From NCBI RefSeq assembly GCF_947507565.1, contig NC_089191.1, positions 1,364,001 to 1,428,000 on the forward strand: 64,000 nt of DNA, in the 5' to 3' direction. Within the stretch, counting starts at the first letter, position 1. Every line of letters begins with the position of its first letter. The notes under the pieces are model-generated. The model saw nothing but the letters and a program-made list of their open reading frames with translations, ran no database searches and had not been told where the DNA came from. This DNA comes from Oscarella lobularis. Taxonomy: Eukaryota > Porifera > Homoscleromorpha > Homosclerophorida > Oscarellidae. The position numbers were made by a program, and so were the translations under genes. Positions 16,544 through 26,729 of this stretch are shown in pieces.

Positions 16544-16948
16544 CTATACAATCAGAAGCGTCAAAAGAAATACAAGTAGAAGCGTCACTAGCCAGCGCAA
16601 GAGGCGAAGAAGAATTTAAAGCCCCGAAATACATCGAACGCTTTACCACGGCTCTTCATAAGCTCAACGCTGTCAATCTTTAAAGTGTGTTGTTTCAAAT
16701 AAATTTACTAAAAGGAATACGAATTAAATAGCCACCGTATTGAAAGTAATCGCAACTTTAGACGATCTACAACGGGTACTTGACCAAACAGGTACTTCAA
16801 TTCATTAATTAACTAACAATTTCTGGAACTGAAACGTAAGTCAATAAAGTCTGCTTTGAATGATTACATCGCTATTCCTTCTACTCTAAAGAAGCGATCA
16901 AAAACGCCGCAAGGGAAGATAGAAACAGTTGATTCAATCTTTGTTTGA
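16544..16948 (+). CDS. 3' end of an unknown helical gene
   Basis: After the acceptor at 16541-16543 an exon encodes a charged helix (EASLASARGEEEFKAPKYI, then ERFTTALHKLNAVNL). A second short segment near 16715-16793 encodes TVLKVIATLDDLQRVLDQT up to a GT donor, and a last one ends with KRSKTPQGKIETVDSIFV and a stop at 16946-16948. The helices and basic tail look like the C-terminus of a structural or chromosomal protein, but no family is recognised. Junctions between the segments are not fully phase-consistent, so the exon model is tentative. Region 16949-17200 shows nothing. Confidence 0.35.
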
Positions 16949-17199
16949 ATGTCTAACGTTTCTGTTTAGTTTCAATTCCTAGTAAGAACTTATGGGTAGG
17001 TTAGAAAGATGTTTCTTTTATTAAGTAGTAACTTTATGCTGTACTTTAAACCTGTGGGAGGAAATAGAAGTGAAGGAAGCCTTATCAATTATGGAAAGTC
17101 TTTTTATTTCTGAGAACGAAGTAAATTATTGAACTGATTTATTGCCATTTTAATAACATTTTCAGAATCCTAAACCCGGGCTTAAAAATCAATTAGCTT

Positions 17200-17620
17200 T
17201 AACAAAGGCAGCAGGGCAAAACTGATCGACAAAACGCTGACGCTGCGTTGGAGATGCGCTGCGGCCCCGTCGGCGCTGCGACGACACCCGCTGTTTCCGC
17301 CGCTTCCCTCCTAGGGATCGCCGTTGCGATCAAGACTTTCGTTTGACTGTATCAACTCGACGAGACCACGGGAGACGGCGAGCGTTTCACGCGTGACGTC
17401 CATGGACGCCTGCAATGAATACATGCGCGACATGGACGCGGTGGCAACGGCGGACGATCTAAACGTGCCAAAGGCGGGACTATTTCCCTAGCTTGTCGTT
17501 TGACGTAGCGGTTGGAGACGCGACGGCGCAGCAGCCGCGCTCCCGCCGCCACTGCCGCCACCGCCGCCACCGCTGCCACCGCCGCTGCTGCTGGTGCTGC
17601 CCCCAGCAACGGACCAATGA
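17200..17620. repeat. GC-rich block with CCG-type triplet repeats
   Basis: The region is much more GC- and CpG-rich than its surroundings and ends in a run of GCC/GCCACC triplets at about 17540-17595. Poly-Ala and poly-Gly frames on both strands come from it. A CpG-island promoter is possible, but no gene start is convincing; a 29-codon frame at 17401-17490 is too short to support. 17621-18288 holds nothing recognisable. Confidence 0.5.
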
Positions 17621-18544
17621 TAGGTTGTGTTCACTGCTATTTCGGCGCGACTTGCATTGAGTCCGTAGATGCGACTTCCCAGCACTTCCTCTTCGTTGTC
17701 TTGTTAAATTTTTTTCTTGTACGCGTTGCTGATCGAGTAAAATAGCAGAGACGGTCGTAAACTCTGGCGGCAGAGGCCTGAATTGGTCGCGAGGACGGTT
17801 TCTTTCCTTTTTCAAGGGTGCGCGATATCATTCTCGGGGCGGAATGGGGAGCGAGTGACTACCAGAACGCGTGATTGTATTATTTAATTAATAGGGAGGG
17901 AATTCCCCATTTCATTAGCCTAAGGCAATCAGAGGTGGCAGCCTGCATGAGCCACCAGTGCTCTCGATCGACAATTCCGCGCGTCGTTGCTTTGTAAACG
18001 TCGTCTCGACTCGTCTAGACTTCCTTCGCCGTGCGGCCGTCCCTGAAGGTGTCTAGCCTCGTTCCCTGACCCTCTCTCGCTCGTACTGGATGCTTCCTTT
18101 CGCCGGGCTAGAAGGTGTCCCAAATGAGACGACGCGCTACTGGATTTGCCCTGGCAATCATAGCCTCGTCTCAGACCCTTTCTCGCGAGAAACGGTCTGG
18201 ACTTGTACCGCCCTAATTTAGGCTAATTTAGGCTATTTATAGTAGTTCCTGTCGCTAGGGTACAGTACCAGCCCAGACCCTTTCTAGCTTAAGGTGGTTG
18301 CTCCCTACTTGAGGCCCCGCCTACCTCATTCCTTGTCTTCGTTTATGACAGTTGTTCTCGATACTCTTCGTTTCTACATGCATTCTAATCTTCTCGGTAG
18401 CCCGTAACACATTCGCCTTGTTCAAACTTCGCGCGTTTACGGTTCCCGGAAGAGGAGGCGGTTCTAATTAGTAGGGCGGACTTACTTATTGAGTTGTCCC
18501 GTCAGAGAGGGAACATCTGGTATTTCTGGCATTTTGTTGGGAAG

Positions 18545-19202
18545 ATGAACCGAGCGACTTCTGCCTTTCGAGAAGCCTGTAGAAAAGAAGGGTAAGCATT
18601 CCGATTAGCGAGATCATTTTTATGGGTTTTCTCGAAGATACTCTCCGCCGGCGCAAGCTGAGAGTATTTTCAAAGAATCCCAACCTGCTGCGGCGCGAAG
18701 GCGCCTTGGCCGCGCAGAAACGGACCGCGAAAGGCGAGCAAGGGTGTATTTGAAGCTTAAGAACTACTTCTGGGTAAGTAATGGGCCAGTAACTGATCTA
18801 AATTGGTTGTAATGGGTGTTTAGTACGAAAGGAGATTTGGGGGCGAATTAGTGGAACAAACGAGGTACAGTGAAACAGGACCAACCTATATCTGGCCAGA
18901 TGAAGTGAAAGACTGCCTCCGCTCAATGTTTCCACGAGATGTTCAAGGGGCCCCCAATCCGGGCAGGAGGGATCCTTCAAGACAGGACGTAAGATAAAGA
19001 ATGTGTGCCACTATTATTACCTTACTTCTGCTTGTAGCGTCCTCTGTGCGTTGTGACACTTGCGGATTTCTGCGTTGAGTTCGGCGAAAGGCGGCTCCTC
19101 CAACGTCACCGCTTAGAAGACGATTCAGATGAAGAGGATACTCTGTCTCAAGTTCAGCCAACCAGCTCGTCTTCGTCGTCATCAACATCGGTGGAGTACT
19201 GA
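18545..19202 (+). CDS. Second transposon gene, 170 residues, four exons, intact
   Basis: Exons 18545-18591, 18638-18773, 18824-18988 and 19038-19202 join in phase (46-50 nt introns, all GT-AG) to give MNRATSAFREACRKEG at the N-terminus, a very basic helix (RRRLGRAETDRERRARVYL), a middle block (SETGPTYIWPDEVKDCLRSM, then RDVQGAPNPGRRD), and an acidic, Ser-rich tail (LEDDSDEEDTL, poly-Ser) ending TSVEY. No Cys/His finger or catalytic motif is visible, and I recognise no family. The basic helix and acidic tail suggest a DNA-binding or regulatory partner of the transposase, which is inference. All four exons are open, which argues for recent selection or recent insertion. It faces the transposase gene tail to tail. 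Confidence 0.65.
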
Positions 19203-19487
19203 AGAAAGAGCTGAGTTGCTTACTAACCATATAGCTAAGTTGCCTGCATGCAGTATCAGTTTCCTGTGTTAGAAAGAAAATTGATGACGTAGAGTGCGGT
19301 TACGGTGCCTTCCTTTTCTTCGCGTTCACCTCCTTTGACTTGTTCTGTCTCTTCTTTTTACCTTGGCCTTCACCATCCTCTTCTTCTGCCTCCTCTCCAT
19401 AATCATGAAAAATTCCTCTTTTTTAACCCACGTTTTCCTTTTCTCCGTCTCTCGATCTGTCTCTTTTTTGGCGAACTCTAGCTGCTT

Positions 19488-21490
19488 TCACAGGGGTTGT
19501 CTTTTCCGCATCTTTGATGTCCATTGCTTTTCGCGAGCTTTTTTCAGGGCTTCATTCATTCCATGAAATACTGGAAGCTCCAGCCTTTGGAATAAATCAA
19601 TCACCCATAAGTAATCGTCTCCGAATGTCTTTGTCGCCCACGTCATGTTTGCTTGCAAAAGCCCTAGATTGGTTGAAGTCATGTAGTGGAGACGCTGATA
19701 ATTGCTCGACTTGTTTCTATGTATAAAACACATAACATATTTGCGGTTTTTCCTGCATTTGCTAGACCTGAACTGCGGACGAATTGAGAAGGTTGACTCG
19801 CAAAGATTTGTGTGTCCTTTTCCAAGCTCCGGATGAATAACTCGGTGTGCGTTAGTGGCTCTTTTCTTGCATTCTATCTCGTAGAGGAGAGCATCTAGTG
19901 GGCAGGTGAGAGTAGACTTGCTGTTGTACTCCTTTCCCTTGCATTGCAATTCTCCTCTGCATGAATTGCAGGAACAAACTCTTTGTGGATGAAACTCGCA
20001 CCTCCCGGTCTCCCATGAGTGTCTACATAGTAGATATTCAAACAAAATTTCTTCTTTCCTGTCAACGTACATGTTTCGCGCGTGGTACTTTCCAAGCGTT
20101 GTCATTAGTTTTGCGTATGTTGCGGGGTCGTTTCCTGCTTCTTTCACTGCAATGAAATGGTTAATCTTTGCTGCACGAATGAAGTCATCTCGTATACAGC
20201 CGCAGCTGCTGCTATGTTTTCCTGCTTTGCACACACAGGTGACGTCATCAATAGCTGGAAATTCACCCTAAAAATCTCCTTTTTCCCGCGCGAAACTCTT
20301 GTAAATGTTCATACCCTGTGTTTTGCTTTATACGTCTCCGTGACTGACTTTTTCAGCATCATTTCTTGCAATCTCTTTCCATGGGCTCGACCAACATGGC
20401 CGGCACATGTATATATATACACTTTGCTTGATTCCTGAAACATAGTCCAATGCTATAAGAATTGAATTTTTCGCTCACCTCAGAAAAGATCTTGCAAAAG
20501 CTTTCTCTGATGACGAATCGGCATCCTGCCAAAGAACTTCAATAACGCAGCTGAAAAGTGATTGTTCAAGATCAAGAGCAAAGAGCATTTTTAGCTTACC
20601 CTTCATCGCGTGCTGCCTGGTAGCTTTCTTCTGCAAGAATCCCTTCCATTGACTTTGATGTTCCCAGGAAAACGTCCTCAGCAACTACCTTGTCCTTTCC
20701 TCTCTGACATTTGTGGCCATACCACAAAAGGCCGCCAGTCAGGTAGTTCTTGACAATAAAAATGCCGTTTTGACTACAAATGCCAAGTCAAGCGCAATCG
20801 TTTTCAAGACACGTCAATATACCTATGAAAACCCCGTGTGAGCCACACGCCGTCCGCTGTTACGACTCCTCGCTTCCAGCTCGCAATTGTTTTGTTATCA
20901 AGATCTTTCATGTCGGTTTTTGCACGTGAGCACATGTTGTCAAGTATAGCTTTGGACACAGCATAAATCTAAACCAATCTTAGAGGTGCTTAGGTAAAAA
21001 TGAAGAGAAATGAGTAACACATTTTCTATCAATTTTGTGAACGACTTTGATCCAAGTACCTGCATCCCTAAGTGCTCCTTCATCGTTCTTTCAAATCCAG
21101 TGTAGCCAAAACCAGACACAATAAATGCCAAAGCAAGTGCCTGCCCTAGAACTGTTTGTCTGCTTCCACTTATAGCTGCTGATGATCGAAGATTGATCTT
21201 CCTTTTTTTGCAGCCGTCACAAACGAAGTTCACCACGCATCCTCCTCCCATGCTTTTTAGGGAGACCGTCACTGGAATGAGCTTTCCTGAAGGATACCAC
21301 TTAGTCTTGTCTCTATAATGATTTATTTCTACAAGCCTGTGCATTTGTTGACGATAGTACAAGAACTGGGTCGATTTATCTGATCAATAAAGTCATCAAG
21401 CTGGTCGAGAGTTAGCAATGTGACGGCTTTGGGAAGTGCCACCGGCAGCAAAACATCATTATCATCATTGCCATCATCATCATCATCATC

Positions 21491-21522
<32 letters not shown>

Positions 21523-21913
21523 CGTCGTCAATGTTGCCTGTGTTCAGCGGTCATTAATTAATTATAGACAATAATTTAGTGAACCTTCTGGGGTTGGGGA
21601 AAGAAATCCCTTCTCACATTGTGTTGTTTCTTCACTAGCTGTAGAAAGTGTTTATCTAGGCATAACATATTGGATAATCGCAATGCAAAGTACCTATTTC
21701 GTCGTCTAGACTAGCTGATGAGAGCGACTGTGCCAACGCTGAGCCAGACTCCTCCATAGTGTAGTCTTCGTCGCTCTCGGCTGAAAAGGAGTCGCTATCG
21801 GGCGCGCCAAAAAGCTGACGTCGAGCTCTCCACTCATCGCGGGCCCTCCCGAGACGTTTCGCGCTTTTGAGCAAATGCTGTCTCTTTTCGCGTTTCCCAA
21901 GGCGTCTTTTCAT
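19488..21913 (-). CDS. Transposase-like protein of the TTAA element
   Basis: The start at 21913 gives a basic N-terminus (MKRRLGKREKRQHLL), then an acidic Ser/Asp-rich part including poly-Ser and poly-Asp coded by a CAT/GAT repeat (21480-21523). The core shows KLIPVTVSLKSMGGGC, VCDGCKK, GFGYTGFERTMKEHLGM, TADGVWLTRGFHS (first Asp), VLWQDADSSS (second Asp), AGHVGRAHGKRLQ, a Cys-rich run (CVCKAGKHSSSCGCI, CEFHPQRVCSCNSC), and IHPELGKGHTNLCES, TSTNLGLLQANMTW. From memory this order matches large uncharacterised transposase proteins of cnidarians and molluscs. It is spliced with short introns, for example 21538-21693. The acidic-E of the catalytic triad is likely in HPELGKGH. No clear lesion was found in the last long exon; some internal junctions are uncertain. 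Confidence 0.65.
21480..21523. repeat. CAT/GAT trinucleotide repeat in coding sequence
   Basis: Runs of CAT then GAT triplets form a near-perfect palindromic microsatellite inside exon 2 of the minus-strand transposase gene. It encodes alternating Ser and Asp runs and should be length-polymorphic in steps of three bases. Confidence 0.85.
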
Positions 21914-22954
21914 GTCACTAGGACAAAACTGTGCTATTTTTAGCTCATGTCTTCTAACTCAATTACGGAGAGGACTTCTTCACGCGATGCCTTTGTTCGT
22001 AGGATTGCTGTCGCAGCCAAAGACACGCATCTGCGAGTTATCCGGGAACAGAAAACGAACGTACCGTATACAACTTGCCCGTTTGAGGACGAATGGGACA
22101 GCGAAGCCACTTGTCACCCTTCGAAACGAAAAAATGAATTTTTCGTACGCTTCTACTGAAGTCACATGTCCTTTTCGTAGTTCAGCAGCTTCGTTAGCAT
22201 CAAAACAAGATTTTCCTGGTACGGTTTTTTATGCATCGCATCAATGCTGAGTAAGGCAAGAAAAATCCAAAAAAGAAGAAAAAATAGAGTAAAACGCGAA
22301 CATTTGATTCTAAAAACTATTTATATCACAGGCGTTTCTGCTAAAGGCTGCAGAAGAGGATGCCGTGAAAAAAGATAGTTGATTATATCAAAGTCATTCA
22401 AAACTTGGGACATCTTCTGAACATAAAATGGCTCACCAGAAATTGAAAAATATTTTATTTGAAAAATGTGCGACTAAAAATTGTAATACAGTCAGAAAGT
22501 ATTAGAAAGAACTTACTGAAAAGGGTAAGTCGGCAGTTTCATTTTACAGGGAGCAACCACCTTAAGAGGAGCATCCTGGAAAGCGAAAAAAGGTCCGAGA
22601 CGCAATCTGCATGACAATCATCGGTCGTCGCGGCGCGGCGAACAGATCCCATCGTGCAGCAATTTCCGTATCTCATTTTCAGGATCTCATTTACCTAAAT
22701 TTTTTGCTGGATAGAAGACGTGACCTGTGTGCATTTGCATTTTTACTCCTCTTACATGTCTCTTTGACATATCATTTTTGCGCATTTACATGATCCCGGA
22801 TGCTATCAATAGGAGGGAGGAACTTCCCACGAGAAAGAGAGGTCGAAAGAGGTCTTTATTAATAACCCAGATGCCGTGTCAAGATTCGGCAATTTAATTG
22901 TTAATTAGATTAGCGTTCGTTTCCTTCTTTGATCCGGGCATTGATGAGTTAGCG

Positions 22955-25900
22955 ATGCGTTTCGTTCGCGACAGCCACTCGGGCGACGATTCCGGTGCCG
23001 TCGCCGTCGCGAAACGTTCCGGTTCGGTTAGGGTCGAGCACTGGGGCCAGCTCCACGCCGAAATGCACGCCGCCGACAAAACGACGGTAAGAACAGACAA
23101 TTTCGTCGTCGAAAACAAAAGAGGACCCCTTCGCGCAGAAACAGGACGATTCGTTTCATCCCGCAATGCGACTCATCCTTCCTCACGTCGACCGGCAACG
23201 GCTCGCCTACGGAACGAAAGAGGCAAGTGTGAACATGCATCCGACTCGCGGTTCGCTTTTTCATTTTTTTCTTAGGTACTTTTAACACTGTGAAATATTG
23301 CACGAAGTCGAAGCAAAAGGCGAGTTGGAATTGAGAAAGAAACAGCTGGACTTGGTTCAGAAGAAAAAACGTTGCCTCATTGGGTACTCAATAGACGATA
23401 CCAGGTTGGGCGTGTCCATCAGTGCATGCGCACTTGTCGAGGGTGAATAGAAGGAAACGCCCCTTTCTTCCGAACCCTCTTCCTGAAGACCGGGTCCGTC
23501 TGACGATGTACTCGAGTATCTCTACGGTATGACCTCTTTATGATAAGCGTTCGGTGTCCTGGCTTTGGTTGTCTTTAGGTCTGCAAAGGGAAAAACTATG
23601 GCAAATAAATTTTGGTGGGCGTGGTCTCCTTCGCGAAACTCTCTCCCGATGGCAAACGCTGCGCCGAATTCCTCACCAATATCGACATACACGTAAGTGG
23701 CATTATTACCTTTGACCTTAGGGAGCAGAGCCCTCGCCGGTGTTTTTTTAAACTTATTTGTACACGAAAATAATATCTCTTGTTCCATCATCGCCGCAAA
23801 TCAATTCGCATTTGCTTTGAAGGGCTTTCATTGCATTTTGCGCGCATTTCCGCAGGCAAAAGAGCCACTTGTCCTTTGTTGTCGTTGCTATCAATTGTTG
23901 GCCCGGCTAATGTCTGCCTCGCTCTCTGAAAGAACTGTGTCAAGCAGGCGTCAATGCTGCGCTGCAGGGTGTTCGAATCGACGAGGGCGATGTCCCATTT
24001 GCCCTGTAACGCAGGAGCGCATTTGCGGTTGCAGCGTCTTCTCGTCGGCTGATTGTCCTCGTTCGAGGAGTCTCCTCACTCTCCACAAGATCAGCAGCAT
24101 GCCGACTCGTGTCCGGCGCGTCGTCCTTCAGAGGATTAATCGAAAGGACGGGCGAGGTAGGAACTGGCAGCCATCCAGTGAGGCAGTTGTCTGCAACATG
24201 CATTACGAGAACCGAGAAGGGCCAAATGCCAGTAGAAGGCAAATAGTTCCTGTAAAATTTGCTCATCGTAGCTACGGTGGTGGCAGTGAGGTGGATTCTC
24301 ATAGTCGTCCTCAGAATAGACCGACATTGTCGAGCAACTGCGATAATGACGATGTGATGAAGGCGAGCACCCAATGTGATCCTCAGTTGCAGGATGGGCC
24401 GGACATCGCAGAACAACAACGAGATGTTGATGTGCCTTTGTCTGTAAGGCTGAAATCTATTGGTAGAGAAAGAGATGATATGAAGAGAGAATGCAGTATC
24501 CTACGAAGCAAACTGGAATCTATTGGTAGAGAAAGAGATGATCTGAAGAGAGAATGCAGTATCCTACAAAGCAACTGGAATCTACCTCGGATTTGGTTGG
24601 AGAACTTACGTTCAGCAGTGATCGACTCTTGGACGGCCAACTGAAGTTCTACACTGGATTCAGTGCCAAAGAATTATTCAATATAGTTTGGCAATGGCTT
24701 AAACCAGCAGCGGACAAAATTGTCCTTTCAGGGGCGAACATTGACGGCGGTGAGATAGACTGCCCTCGAAGTGAACACGACTACGCTTCCGTACTTACGG
24801 AAGGAGGCAGGCGCACTCGACAGCTTCATCTGAAAGATGAATTCTTTCTGGTTCTTGTCAGGATACGGCTAGGAGCCATAGAGGAAGATCTTGCCTACCG
24901 CTTCCGTATATCTCAGCAGTCAGTGTCAGCAATATGGAATGCTTGGCTACCGTTCTTGGCAGCTCAACTCCGCCCCCTAATTACATGGCCGTTGACTGCA
25001 TCTGGTCCGAATCACGATCACGTCTGGAGGCATTTCCCCAACTCAGTAGCAGCCATCGACTGCATTGAGCTATTCCTCGACCGACCTCACTCATGTTGCC
25101 GACCATACTGAACGGCCGGTAGTGAGGAAAGATCTGTCCCACTCAGTAATGTCGACAAAACTGACGGTGGCACAGCCCCTCTATGCTTTCGGCAGACGAG
25201 ACCGAAATTGCTGGCCGTCAGCCTGAGAAATCGTAATGTGTGCCATAGATTTGATTTCGACTGGCCCGTGGTAGCCTCCTGGATGCAGTTTCTTTCTGTC
25301 TCAGTCACCGACAGAGCATTGACCAAGTCATCAACTCCGAGGTTGTCAAATCCTTTCTCCTGTCCAATTTTTTTAGACGAACAAGAGGATCTTCTATCTG
25401 TGCTAATGGCGTTGTCGACGCCTGTCTCTTCAATGTGTCTCTTTCTATCTGACGGAAGGAGGTCCACGACGTTTCAATGTCGGCTTCACCAATGGCAGCA
25501 GCTAGGCAATCAACGTCCGCTGTAGGCCCCTTCCACTCATGCGCCTGACTGACTTTACCAAAATTTAGTTCTGCGAGAAAGGCTGTGCTATTTGCGCCAG
25601 AAGATGGCTGAATCCATCGACATGGCATTGACGTAACACTAGCCTCTGCCAGATGGCTGAAACTGATAAGTAAGGCAGCAATATGTATGCAGGAATAGGA
25701 AAGTCCAGCCGTACATTGACACAAGGCTCCAACAACCCTGTCGACAGAGTCTTCCGAAAGACTTAGGACAGCGAAGGTGTCATATTGTCCAAAGCGCATC
25801 CGAGGCTTAACTTGCGCCTTGCAGTAACCGACGCCTTCCACGCCGCCGTGGAAACTGACGTTCCCAACGTATCCGTCTCGAACAAGTTGACATCCCGTCC

Positions 25901-26729
25901 TCTAATTTTTGGAATAGCCTCCTACATTTTTTAGGTACGCTTCTAAGGCATAGATGGAAATCGCCTAACGTCGATCAGCCAGCCAGGGTTGGCATCAGGA
26001 GGAAGATCGTGCCAAGAAACCGATATTGTGACGATAACTTTTACCTCCTTCGCTTCTAAGACCTCTGCCAATGCTTTTGTTCCCTGCAACGAGCGCACTT
26101 TTGATACAAGTACCAGCTTCCTTCCCGATAGAGGCGTTTCAGGAGAGTTTTGCCTAAGCCAATCCTTCAGCTGAGCGATACTCCACTTTTCTACGTCCAT
26201 GTTGGGTCTCTGTCTTACTCAACACCTATAGATATCAAGCCCAAACTGCCCTACCGAAGGACGCGCCGCGCGGGCTGGCTCAAAGGCGCTTTCTGCTGTT
26301 CCGCTCGCCCATAATAAGGACTCTGCTCGCTAAGGTCAAAGGTAATAATGCCACTTACGTGTATGTCGATATTGGTGAAGAATTCGGCGCAGCGTTTGCC
26401 ATCGGGAGAGAGTTTTGCGAAGGAGACCACGCCCACCAAAATTTCTTTGCCATAGTTTTTCCCTTTGCAGACCTAAAGACAACCAAAGCCAGGACACCGA
26501 ACGCTTATCATAAAGAGGTCATACCGTAGAGATACTCGAGTACATCGTCAGACGGACCCGGTCTTCAGGAAGAGGGTTCGGAAGAAAGGGGCGTTTCCTT
26601 CTATTCACCCTCGACAAGTGCGCATGCACTGATGGACACGCCCAACCTGGTATCGTCTATTGTTTTTTGTTTTTTAGGAGTTTCGACTACTTGGACGACT
26701 CATGGCGACGTCGCAGGCGTCCCAGCTGA
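22955..26729 (+). CDS. Coiled-coil host gene containing a DNA-ligase-IV-like exon
   Basis: Segments: 22955-23086 (MRFVRDSHSGDDSGA, HWGQLHAEMHAADKTT), 23139-23222 (a LIG4-like block with HPAMRLILP and DRQRLAYGTKE, GC donor), a helix ending at 23383 (LHEVEAKGELELRKKQLDLV, KKKRCLIG), and a last exon 26678-26729 (GSFDYLDDSWRRRRRPS, stop). The phase of the last junction matches (GG|G), although the intron between holds a 3.3-kb transposon. Only one block resembles LIG4, where it belongs to the N-terminal DNA-binding domain; no ligase catalytic motif follows. Either a chimeric gene or exon debris is possible. The start of the third segment is uncertain because a TAA precedes it in frame. Confidence 0.4.
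23389..23732 (+). repeat. Left long terminal inverted repeat
   Basis: It matches the right arm almost base for base from CAATAGACG to TTTGACCTTA and on to GAGCAGAG, with a few substitutions. It includes GGTGGGCGTGGTCTCC and CCGGGTCCGTCTGACG. An open frame crosses the arm. Confidence 0.9.
23910..25105 (+). pseudogene. THAP plus DDE_Tnp_4 transposase, truncated
   Basis: A THAP-type C2CH finger begins CCAAGCSNRRGRC and closes with VVCNMHY. A coiled coil with an in-frame 69-bp tandem duplication follows (SIGRERDDMKRECSIL and SIGRERDDLKRECSIL). Next come KFYTGFSAKELF, FLVLVRIRLGAIEEDLAYRF, ISQQSVSAIWNAW, and AIDCIELFLDRP, the first catalytic-Asp block of the PIF/Harbinger-like DDE_Tnp_4 fold. The protein then ends abruptly, so the other catalytic residues are lost. 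The frame breaks at about 24574, where the second repeat copy has lost one A compared with the first. The finger should recognise the element ends. Confidence 0.8.
25090..26200 (-). pseudogene. SAP-SWIM-YqaJ accessory nuclease, truncated
   Basis: The start near 26200 gives a SAP-like helix pair (WSIAQLKDWLRQNSPETPLS) for DNA binding. A SWIM zinc finger follows (GALCQCTAGLSYSCIHIAAL, pattern CxC...CxH). The C-terminal part begins the YqaJ exonuclease fold (RLTASNFGLVCR, LSSLPAVQYGRQHE) and stops there. YqaJ-family nucleases chew DNA and are encoded beside the transposase in ISL2EU elements. Breaks occur near 25960 and at an in-frame TAG near 25906. The same domain order recurs at 50121-51235. 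Confidence 0.75.
26320..26662 (-). repeat. Right long terminal inverted repeat
   Basis: Reverse complement of the 23389-23732 arm, ending at CGTCTATTG (26662). The two arms differ at only a few positions, which indicates recent insertion or gene conversion between arms. Confidence 0.9.

Larger units (their letters stand above)
18293..22561. mobile_element. TTAA-flanked, Kolobok-like DNA transposon with two convergent genes
   Basis: The left end GGTGGTTGCTCCCT (18293-18306) and the right end (22548-22561, reverse complement) are identical over 14 bp, and both are bordered by TTAA (18289-18292 and 22562-22565), the target-site duplication of Kolobok and piggyBac elements. The 4.27-kb interior carries a plus-strand four-exon gene (18545-19202) and a minus-strand transposase-like gene (19488-21913) facing each other with a 285-bp gap. 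Assignment to Kolobok rests on the TTAA site, the GGTGG terminus and a non-piggyBac transposase, so it is tentative. Confidence 0.8.
23389..26662. mobile_element. ISL2EU-like transposon with long inverted repeats, internally deleted
   Basis: Inverted arms of about 343 bp (23389-23732 and 26320-26662), nearly identical, begin CAATAGACGATACCAGG. Between them a plus-strand THAP plus DDE_Tnp_4 gene and a minus-strand SAP-SWIM-YqaJ gene face each other. Both are cut off at about 25090-25110, so the centre has been deleted. A DDE transposase paired with a YqaJ nuclease is the known gene content of the ISL2EU superfamily. The insertion sits in the last intron of the host gene at 22955-26729. Confidence 0.7.

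Noticed and set aside
17352-17609. Poly-Ala, poly-Gly and Arg-rich frames on both strands
   Set aside because: Produced by GCC-type triplets; all three phases are open for the same reason.
21585-21639. An extra exon between exons 1 and 2 of the TTAA-element transposase
   Set aside because: It has splice-like borders, but joining it puts the next exon out of frame; skipping it keeps the frame.
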